Assembly (NCBI GenBank): GCA_964479445.1
Contig: CAYZMH010000067.1
Location: 1 to 19,814 of the forward strand
DNA from: CAYZMH01 sp964479445
GTDB taxonomy: Bacteria; Bacteroidota; Bacteroidia; Bacteroidales; GCA-2748055
DNA length: 19,814 bases
Reading direction: 5' to 3'
Of this stretch, positions 13,132 to 19,814 are shown piece by piece. Below the pieces are notes generated by a model. The model searched no databases, was not told the DNA's origin, and saw only the letters and a program-made list of their open reading frames with translations. Both the position numbers and the translations under genes were made by a program. Within the stretch, counting starts at the first letter, position 1, and each line of letters opens with the position of its first letter.

Positions 13132-16100
13132 ATGATACAGAAGATCATTGCGTTTTCCGTAAGGAACAAGGTGGTGGTCGGGCTTTTTATGGCAGCCTGG
13201 ATCGGTTGGGGCACATACTCCCTGCTGAATCTCCCGTTAAATACGCTGCCCGATCTCACCAATAACCAGGTGAAGGTGACTACTTACTCACCCGACCTGG
13301 CAACAGAAGAGGTTGAGCGCCTGATCACCTATCCGATCGAGATGGAGATGGGAAACCTGCCGGGGCTGAAAGAGATCCGGTCAATCTCCAAGTTCGGACT
13401 CTCCGATATCACCCTGGTCTTCGAGGAGGACATGGGTATGTATAAACCAAGGCAACTGGTAAAAGAGAAGCTGGTAACGGCATCCCGGATGCTGCCGCCC
13501 GGGGTGGGACAACCTGTAATGGGTCCCATGACCAGCGGTCTGGGAGAGATTTACCAGTATGTGCTTTCGGCTAAACCAGGATACGACACGGTGTATGATG
13601 CCATGTCACTGCGCAGTGTACAGGACTGGATCGTGCGCAGGGAACTGGTCAACATTGAGGGAGTCGTGGGAGTCAATACGATGGGAGGATACCTGAAGCA
13701 GTACGAGGTTGCGGTAGAACCTTCCAGGCTGCGTGGTTATAATCTCACCATAATGGACATTTACGATGCTCTTCAAAAAAACAATGCCAATACGGGGGGG
13801 AGCTATATTGAGAAAAATCGCAGGGCTTATTTTGTTCGGGGCGAGGGGCTTACCCGTTCGCTGGATGATATTCGGGCCATTGGACTGAAGAGTGACCTTG
13901 ACACGCCGCTGACTATCGGGGAGGTGGCCGAGGTACGTTTCGGATCGGCTCCGCGGTATGGAGCTTTTACCTACAATGGACGGGGGGAAGCCGTGGGGGG
14001 AAAGATCATGATGCTGCGCGGGGAGAATCCCGCCGAGGTGATCAACAACGTCAAAGAACGGTTACCCCAGGTGAGAGAGGCCCTGCCGGAAGGGGTGGAG
14101 ATGACTCCCTTCCTGGATCGTTCAACACTCATTGGCGAGACCACGCATACCGTTACAGAAAACCTGATGCTGGGAGCACTGATCGTGATTTTTGTATTGA
14201 TCCTGCTCATGGGGAGCCTGCGCTCCGGGATACTCACCGCCTCGGTGATACCTTTATCGTTGCTGTTTGCCCTGGGGGTAATGTACACGTTTGATTTTTC
14301 TGCAAACCTGATCAGCCTGGGGGCGATCGATTTCGGGATCATCATTGACGGTGCAGTGATCATCATTGAGTTCACCGTATTTCAGATTAGCAGGCAGTTC
14401 TCCTCACTCCGCGGTTTGAAAGGGAAATCTCTGCAGCAGGAGATGGACCGTCTTACGATCCGCTCCTCCGGCAGGATGATGCGAACCGCTTTTTTCGGAC
14501 AGCTGATCATCCTGGTGGTGTTCATCCCGATCCTTACACTCACCGGACAGGAAGGTGATATGTTTAAACCCATGGCCATTACGTTCGGATCAGCACTGAT
14601 CGGTGCGATTATTTTATGCCTCACCTATGTGCCCATGATGTCGGCCCTGATCCTGCGTCCGGCCAGGAATGAAAAGGGTAATTACGCCGACAGGATGCTT
14701 GACCGTATCCGGTCTCTCTACCGGGGAACCCTGAGGAAGGCACTGCGCTACAGGTATGCCGTTATAGCGGGTACGGCAGGGCTGTTTGTGCTGGCCCTGA
14801 TAACATTTGCCAGGATGGGCTCGGTCTTTATTCCCAAACTCGATGAGGGGGACTTTGCCATTCATCCCATCCTGCAACCGGGAACCTCCCTCTCGGAAAC
14901 GGTTGCCATAAATACAAAACTGGAGCAGGTACTCCTGGAACATTTCCCCGCTGAAGTGGAGCAGGTGGCCACCAAGATCGGAACGGGGGAGATCCCGACT
15001 GATCCCATGTCGCTGGAGATGGCCAAGATGATTATCAACCTGGCACCCCGAGATCAATGGAAAAGAACCGACTCAAAGGAAGAGCTGGAAGCGATGATGA
15101 AGGAGGAGATGTCGGTCCGGGTACCCGGTATTACCTTCTTTTTCAGTCAGCCTATCGAGATGCTCTTCAATCACCTGGTAACCGGCTCATCGGCCGATCT
15201 GTTACTGAATATTTACGGTTCTGACCTGGATACGCTTTTCCACCTGGGAAACAGGGCTGCAGACCTGCTCCGCGGGGTGCCCGGTGCCGGTGATTTAAAT
15301 GTGCAGAAGGTGATCGGACTCCCCCAGGTTGTGATCCGGTATGACCGGGACCGCATGGCGCGGTACGGACTGGATATTGAGTCGGTGAACCAAACCATAC
15401 AGGCCGCTTATTCAGGGGCCAGGGCCGGAACCGTCTACGAGGGGGAGGAGCAGTATGACCAGGTGGTAAGGCTTACAGAACGCAATCAGCATGATCCGGA
15501 TGATATCCGGGAGCTCTATATCCGAAGGCCCAGCGGATCACAGGTTAGGCTTGGAGAAATTGCGGATGTAACCATCCGTGCCGGTCCGGCTGCCATCTCC
15601 CGCGAAGGGGTAAAACGGAAACTGGAGGTGGATGTGAATATTGGTGACCGGGATACCGAGTCCTTCGTTCGTGAGGTGCAGCAGGCACTGGATGAAAATC
15701 TGGACCTGCCACGCGGGTACCGGGTTACCTATGAAGGGGAATTTGAGAGCCTGCAGAGTGCCAAAAAAAGACTCTCCTGGGTTGTGCCTCTTGTGCTGGC
15801 GTTCATCTTTATACTGCTCTTTTTCACCTTCGGATCTTTCCGGCAATCGTTGCTGGTCTTCACCGCAGTGCCCCTGGCTGCAACAGGAGGGGTTTTCTCC
15901 CTGTGGATCAGGGGAATGCCTTTTAGTATATCAGCAGCTATCGGTTTTATAGCGCTGTTTGGAATAGCTGTGCTGAACGGTGTGGTGCTGATGAGCTTCT
16001 TTAACGAGTTAAGGGAAGAGGGAGTGACCAATGTCTATCGCCGCATTTACAGGGGGACCGACCTGCGATTGCGACCGGTGATACTCACTGCACTCACCGA

Positions 16101-17520
16101 TGCACTGGGTTTCCTCCCCATGGCTATTTCTGCCTCTTCAGGAGCAGAGGTACAACGTCCCCTTGCCACGGTGGTGGTAGGCGGACTGATCACGGCCACA
16201 CTCCTTACGCTGGTACTCCTGCCGGTAATCTACTCCTTCAGCGGTCGAACCCGTCGATACCCATCATTGCGTGAGGTGGCAGCGGGCAATGGCCGTTTAA
16301 GCAGGAAAAAGCGCAGGCGGGGTGGGTTGATGATCATCATGGCCCTGGTCTTCATGGCCCAGGCGGGAGTGAATGGACAGCAGGTGGAAGAGCAAAAAAT
16401 CAATACGATGCAATCGGCTGTTCAAGTCGCCCTGGAGAATCATCCCCGTGTGAAAGCTGATTCGCTGGATGTGGTCAGGCAGGAGACCCTGCAACCTACG
16501 GCATGGGACCTGCCGGGAACACGCTTCTCCTGGGAGCATGAAACAGAAGGGGCTGGTGTGCAATCCTGGTCGGTGGACCAGTCACTTAATCTTCCCATGG
16601 AGTACATGGCACGGAGCCGGGCACTGCAGATGCGCACTGACGAGTCACAGCAGCAATTGAGGCGCACACAGGCCATGCTTGCGCGCTCTGTGCGCCTGAA
16701 TTACACCGACCTGTTGCATGCCCGTGAGAAAGTTGCCCTGCTGGAGGAGCTGGAGCATACCTTCAGGGATGTGGAAAAAGCAGGCAGATTGCGTTATGAG
16801 ACCGGTGAAGTACCTTACCTGGAGAGGATTTCGTCACAGGCACGGTATCGTGAGATCGGACTTGCGCTGGAAAAGGCACGAACCTCCCTGGAAAATCAGC
16901 GCCGCACACTCGGACAGCTTCTCGGAGTGGATAAACCGGTCTACGTGATGCCAGAGTCTCTTGCGGTGCGGACATTTGATCCCGGGATCCCGGGAGATTC
17001 ACTCTCCGGGAACCCGGAATTGAGATGGTACAGGAGCGTGGTGGCCAGATCCCGGGCTGAAGGGAAAATGGTGCGTTCCGCCTCCTGGCCCAACCCATTT
17101 GTAAGATACAGCTGGCGTGAATTCAATCCAAACGGCGGATTCCATGGCTTTGAAGTGGGCCTTTCGGTGCCGCTGGACCTTTGGTCGGAGCGTAGCCGGA
17201 ACAATGCCTCGCGACTGGCGACAGAACAAAAAAGCCAGGAATACCGTGCGGCGGAACGAAGGGTGCAAACACGCTACCGGAATACGCTGAAGGAATGGGA
17301 GACAGCAAGCGAACACCTGGAATTCTACCGCAACGCCCGGCTGCAGGAGGCCCGTATGATCCTTAAAAGTGCCACGGAACAGTTCCGGGCCGGAAACATA
17401 GACTACCTGTCATACGTGCAATATTTTAACCAGGCAACCAATATCCAGCTGGAATACCTGGAGACGGTGCGCTACCATAATGCGATCGTCATTGAACTTG
17501 AATATTTACTGGGAAAATAA
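13132..17520 (+). CDS. czcA: CzcA-type heavy-metal RND pump fused to a CzcC/TolC-like outer-membrane channel
   Basis: At 1462 residues this exceeds a normal CzcA (about 1040). Residues 1-1045 form the HME-RND pump: LNTLPDLTNNQVKVTTYSP, EEVERLITYPIEMEM, two large periplasmic loops and twelve expected membrane helices. The TM4 motif D400-F-G-I-I-I-D406...E413 matches CzcA D402/D408/E415, essential for proton-coupled transport of Zn/Co/Cd, and differs from Cu(I)-type CusA. A basic stretch (R-K-K-R-R-R, about 1058-1063) and hydrophobic run LMIIMALVFMAQAGVNG (1066-1082) follow. Residues 1083-1462 are an OEP/TolC-like channel domain with long helices (AVQVALENHPRVKADS, ...RLRYETGEVPYLERISSQAR, FRAGNIDYLSYVQYFNQA). 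The run resembles a signal peptide, so the channel may be exported and cleaved off (inference). The adaptor gene follows after 16 nt. Similar fusions occur in Bacteroidota. Confidence 0.95.
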   Translation: MIQKIIAFSVRNKVVVGLFMAAWIGWGTYSLLNLPLNTLPDLTNNQVKVTTYSPDLATEEVERLITYPIEMEMGNLPGLKEIRSISKFGLSDITLVFEEDMGMYKPRQLVKEKLVTASRMLPPGVGQPVMGPMTSGLGEIYQYVLSAKPGYDTVYDAMSLRSVQDWIVRRELVNIEGVVGVNTMGGYLKQYEVAVEPSRLRGYNLTIMDIYDALQKNNANTGGSYIEKNRRAYFVRGEGLTRSLDDIRAIGLKSDLDTPLTIGEVAEVRFGSAPRYGAFTYNGRGEAVGGKIMMLRGENPAEVINNVKERLPQVREALPEGVEMTPFLDRSTLIGETTHTVTENLMLGALIVIFVLILLMGSLRSGILTASVIPLSLLFALGVMYTFDFSANLISLGAIDFGIIIDGAVIIIEFTVFQISRQFSSLRGLKGKSLQQEMDRLTIRSSGRMMRTAFFGQLIILVVFIPILTLTGQEGDMFKPMAITFGSALIGAIILCLTYVPMMSALILRPARNEKGNYADRMLDRIRSLYRGTLRKALRYRYAVIAGTAGLFVLALITFARMGSVFIPKLDEGDFAIHPILQPGTSLSETVAINTKLEQVLLEHFPAEVEQVATKIGTGEIPTDPMSLEMAKMIINLAPRDQWKRTDSKEELEAMMKEEMSVRVPGITFFFSQPIEMLFNHLVTGSSADLLLNIYGSDLDTLFHLGNRAADLLRGVPGAGDLNVQKVIGLPQVVIRYDRDRMARYGLDIESVNQTIQAAYSGARAGTVYEGEEQYDQVVRLTERNQHDPDDIRELYIRRPSGSQVRLGEIADVTIRAGPAAISREGVKRKLEVDVNIGDRDTESFVREVQQALDENLDLPRGYRVTYEGEFESLQSAKKRLSWVVPLVLAFIFILLFFTFGSFRQSLLVFTAVPLAATGGVFSLWIRGMPFSISAAIGFIALFGIAVLNGVVLMSFFNELREEGVTNVYRRIYRGTDLRLRPVILTALTDALGFLPMAISASSGAEVQRPLATVVVGGLITATLLTLVLLPVIYSFSGRTRRYPSLREVAAGNGRLSRKKRRRGGLMIIMALVFMAQAGVNGQQVEEQKINTMQSAVQVALENHPRVKADSLDVVRQETLQPTAWDLPGTRFSWEHETEGAGVQSWSVDQSLNLPMEYMARSRALQMRTDESQQQLRRTQAMLARSVRLNYTDLLHAREKVALLEELEHTFRDVEKAGRLRYETGEVPYLERISSQARYREIGLALEKARTSLENQRRTLGQLLGVDKPVYVMPESLAVRTFDPGIPGDSLSGNPELRWYRSVVARSRAEGKMVRSASWPNPFVRYSWREFNPNGGFHGFEVGLSVPLDLWSERSRNNASRLATEQKSQEYRAAERRVQTRYRNTLKEWETASEHLEFYRNARLQEARMILKSATEQFRAGNIDYLSYVQYFNQATNIQLEYLETVRYHNAIVIELEYLLGK

Positions 17521-17536
17521 TCAAAAAAAAGCTATC

Positions 17537-18964
17537 ATGAAGAAATATAACCAACCCATCCTTTTGCTCTCCCTGGTCCTGATCAGTACACTGGTGCTGC
17601 ACTCATGCGGGGGAGATTCCGGCAATGGTGCATATGAAGTAGATGACCATACGACAGGAGAAGCTGCAGGTCATCACGATCACCCGCCCAATAGTGCGGC
17701 AGCTGTGCGCGAATCCCTGGGGGAGCATGAAGTGATGATTACAGGGGAACAAATCAAAAACATGGATATAACCCTGGACAGCAGTCGTATGCAGGCACTG
17801 GCAAACCAGGTGAAGGTGTTTGGAGAAGTGGTCCTGCCTCCTGCCCACAAAGCCACACTGAGTGTGGTGATGGGAGGCATCGTGAAGGAGATCCGTGTAA
17901 TGGAAGGCGACTTCGCAGAGGCCGGGGAAATCCTGGCCCGTATTGAGCACCCTGCAGTAGCAGACCTGCAGCGTGACTACCTGGAAGCTGCTATACGCGA
18001 TACGTTTCTGCTACAGGAGCTCGAGCGCCAGGAGAGGTTGCGTGCCGACAGTGTCAATGCCGAGAAGACGCTCCAGGAAATTTCGGCTGATTACCATTCC
18101 AACAAAGCTCACCGGCGCAGCCTTGAGCGTAAGCTGGCTCAGCTGAACCTGGATCCTGAAACCCTGGTGACCGGATCAGTAAGCGGCAGCTACCCGCTCA
18201 TCGCACCTATCAGTGGGTATGTAGGTGAAGTTAAAGTGAATACCGGTGTGCATGTATCTGCCAGTAAAGGACTATTGGAGATTTCCGATAACCGGCAATC
18301 ACACATCGACCTGGCGGTTTATGAAAAAGATTTCGGCAGAGTGGAGTCCGGCCAACCCATACGGTATCATCTGACGGGAGATCCCGTGAAATACTGGAAG
18401 GGTAAGGTGATCAGGAAATCACGTCGTTTTGACAGGAAAGCACGAACTGCCCGCGTTCACGCATCTATGACGGAAACGGAAGGGGAGGAGCTGCTTCCCG
18501 GTATGGCGGTAACCGCCTATATCGGAACGGGGGGCAATGACGTACGGTCCCTGCCAGAAGCGGCATTTGTGCTTGAGCAGGGCAGGAATTACCTTTTTGT
18601 TTTGGTTCGGAAAGGAACCCTGGAGACAGAGCAGGGCAGTGAAGCACACCACGAGGAACCAGGAGGTTCCGAAGCCGGACATGCATCCGGCAGAGAGTCC
18701 CGTGATCACGAAGAAGAGACTCAAGTATATGAAAAAGATGACCATGCAGCGCATTCCCCTGCAGATCATGAGCACTCAGGTAAGTCGTATTATATATTCC
18801 GCCGGGTGGAGGTTGAAAAGACTATCAGTGCGGGAGCGCTATCGGGTTTTGAAATTCTGCGAACAGAACTCCCGGGAAATTCATTTTTCGTGGTGGATAA
18901 CGCCCAGGTTGTACATGCAGAGTTGAAACGAGGAACCGGAGGGGGGCATGCTCATTCCCATTAG
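17537..18964 (+). CDS. czcB: RND efflux periplasmic adaptor (CzcB/CusB type), His-rich lipoprotein
   Basis: I start at ATG 17537, which opens a lipoprotein signal (MKKYNQPILLLSLVLISTLVLHSC, Cys24). The frame from 17480 would begin inside czcA. The 475-residue product has a His-rich segment after the anchor (HHDHPPN, about 46-52). A barrel-sandwich/lipoyl half follows (GGIVKEIRVMEGDFAEAGEILARIEHP), then an alpha hairpin (LQRDYLEA...LERKLAQLNL), the second lipoyl half (YPLIAPISGYVGEVKVNTGVHVSASKGLLEI) and a beta-barrel. A His/Glu/Asp-rich insertion (about 368-418; HHEEPGG, DHEEET, DDHAAHSPADHEHSG) and a terminal GGGHAHSH add likely metal ligands beyond the standard fold. It would bridge the RND pump and its fused channel, and may hand metal ions to the pump. 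Its stop codon overlaps the convergent desaturase stop. Confidence 0.94.
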   Translation: MKKYNQPILLLSLVLISTLVLHSCGGDSGNGAYEVDDHTTGEAAGHHDHPPNSAAAVRESLGEHEVMITGEQIKNMDITLDSSRMQALANQVKVFGEVVLPPAHKATLSVVMGGIVKEIRVMEGDFAEAGEILARIEHPAVADLQRDYLEAAIRDTFLLQELERQERLRADSVNAEKTLQEISADYHSNKAHRRSLERKLAQLNLDPETLVTGSVSGSYPLIAPISGYVGEVKVNTGVHVSASKGLLEISDNRQSHIDLAVYEKDFGRVESGQPIRYHLTGDPVKYWKGKVIRKSRRFDRKARTARVHASMTETEGEELLPGMAVTAYIGTGGNDVRSLPEAAFVLEQGRNYLFVLVRKGTLETEQGSEAHHEEPGGSEAGHASGRESRDHEEETQVYEKDDHAAHSPADHEHSGKSYYIFRRVEVEKTISAGALSGFEILRTELPGNSFFVVDNAQVVHAELKRGTGGGHAHSH

Positions 18965-19814
18965 TCTGGTCTGGCTGCAGGCTCATGGCCCAGCCGGTGC
19001 AACATACGGCCATGGTCGGCCAGTGCCCGGAAAAAGGTGGGCTGGACATGGTAGGGCAGGTTGTATTTTTTCGCGGTCTCACGCACCAACGGGGCGAGAT
19101 TGCGGTAATGTACATGACTGATATTCGGGAACAGGTGGTGTTCCACCTGGTAATTCAATCCGCCGATCAGCCAGGATAATACCCGGTTCTTCGGCGCGAA
19201 GTCGGACGTGGTAAAGAGCTGGTGTATTGCCCAGTTATTCTCCATTGATCCGGTCTCATCCGGACGGGGATAATCGGATGAGGTAACCACGTGTGCTGTC
19301 TGGAATATGGTGGTCAGGATCAGACCGCTGGTAAAGTGCATCAGCAGGAAAAGGAGCAGCACCGTGTACCAGGCAACAGGCAGGATCACCATCGGCAGGG
19401 CCAGGAACAGCCCGTAATAAAATAGCTTGGCAGCGACAAGAATCCCCATTAACTGGCGATAGCTCAGGGTAGAATTGAGTTTGACACCCGTTTTCCGGTA
19501 CTCGTTCAGTTGTTTGAAATCCTTGGTAGTTACCCAGGACAGGGTCATGAGTCCGTATAACCCCCAGGCATAGACATGCTGAAATCTATGGATCTTCCTG
19601 AGCGGTTTGTGTGGGGAGAGCCGGAGAAAACTACCCGGATCAATATCCTCGTCATGCCCTTCAATATTGGTGTAGCCATGATGCATCACATTGTGCTGCT
19701 GTTGCCAGTTAGCCGGGAATCCGCCCAGAAGGAACATGGTGTATCCCATCCATTTGTTCACCTTTTTATTCCGGGAATAGGCCCGGTGATTGGCATCATG
19801 CATTACAGCCATAC
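18961..19814 (-). CDS. Acyl-lipid fatty acid desaturase, C-terminal part (cut by window edge)
   Basis: The frame runs off the right end of the window, so the true start is outside; the visible 283 residues begin near the first histidine box. All three membrane-desaturase boxes are present: HDANH (5-9), HNVMHH (40-45) and QVEHH (222-226, in NYQVEHHLFPNISH). They bind the di-iron centre that introduces a double bond into a lipid-linked acyl chain. Several hydrophobic stretches between boxes 2 and 3 (about 81-96, 121-145, 148-172) fit the four-helix membrane topology. The Q-x-x-HH third box is typical of the delta-6/delta-5 or sphingolipid-type 'front-end' group, but bacterial members vary, so regioselectivity is not assigned. 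The TAA (18961-18963) interlocks with the adaptor TAG (18962-18964); no terminator separates the converging genes. Confidence 0.94.
   Translation of the reverse strand, partial: MAVMHDANHRAYSRNKKVNKWMGYTMFLLGGFPANWQQQHNVMHHGYTNIEGHDEDIDPGSFLRLSPHKPLRKIHRFQHVYAWGLYGLMTLSWVTTKDFKQLNEYRKTGVKLNSTLSYRQLMGILVAAKLFYYGLFLALPMVILPVAWYTVLLLFLLMHFTSGLILTTIFQTAHVVTSSDYPRPDETGSMENNWAIHQLFTTSDFAPKNRVLSWLIGGLNYQVEHHLFPNISHVHYRNLAPLVRETAKKYNLPYHVQPTFFRALADHGRMLHRLGHEPAARPD

Noticed and set aside
16321..16395. Possibility that the channel domain is a separate gene starting at ATG 16330 and that the fusion is an assembly error
   Set aside because: The frame is open without any stop from the pump through the channel, and such fusions are seen in this phylum; independent initiation at 16330 nevertheless cannot be excluded.
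1..19814. CRISPR arrays, tRNA/rRNA genes, insertion sequences, phage or toxin-antitoxin modules
   Set aside because: No regularly spaced repeats, RNA gene signatures, transposase motifs or small paired toxin/antitoxin genes were seen; the gene content is chromosomal housekeeping and transport.

Overview
The window looks like chromosomal DNA of a member of the Bacteroidota (Bacteroidales/Marinilabiliales-like). The signs are a gliding-motility/type IX secretion C-terminal domain on a secreted protein, the gene order rel/spoT - Fur-family gene - purA, several intergenic copies of the Bacteroidota -7 promoter element TAnnTTTG, and a CzcA pump fused to its outer-membrane channel. I see no tRNA, rRNA, CRISPR array, insertion sequence or phage gene. 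No gap between genes exceeds 300 bases.

Region 1 (1-4522, minus strand): the first codons of purA at the left edge, with an abnormal start; a Fur-family metalloregulator with a perfect palindrome at its own promoter; a bifunctional (p)ppGpp synthetase/hydrolase; and a secreted fibronectin-III-like protein with a type-B T9SS sorting domain.

Region 2 (4710-9414, plus strand): a ClC chloride channel/transporter with two CBS domains, a BNR_4-type beta-propeller protein with a lipoprotein-like leader, and an MltF-like membrane-bound lytic transglycosylase. These three are separated by 96-127 bases and are probably independent units.

Region 3 (9526-12544, plus strand): a tightly packed run, probably one operon, of a RibD/DHFR-fold reductase, a FetA-like ABC ATPase (14-nt overlap), a FetB-like permease (TTG start overlapping the preceding stop) and an MscS channel with a coiled-coil tail.

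Region 4 (12607-18964, plus strand): a heavy-metal efflux operon. It holds a small exported His/Cys-rich protein, a 1462-residue CzcA-type RND pump with a TolC/CzcC-like channel fused at its C-terminus behind an internal signal-like segment, and a CzcB/CusB-type lipoprotein adaptor with His-rich tracts. Together these cover metal binding, inner-membrane pump, periplasmic adaptor and outer-membrane duct; the pump's DFG...D...E motif points to divalent cations (Zn/Co/Cd) rather than Cu(I).

Region 5 (18961-19814, minus strand): the C-terminal part of a three-histidine-box acyl-lipid fatty acid desaturase, cut by the window edge, whose stop codon interlocks with that of the adaptor gene.

Nothing here is clearly an unknown system. 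The best leads are the Fur homologue that has lost both zinc CxxC pairs beside a strong candidate operator, the pump-channel fusion with its internal export signal, the ClC protein with valine at the proton-glutamate position, and the damaged-looking purA start.
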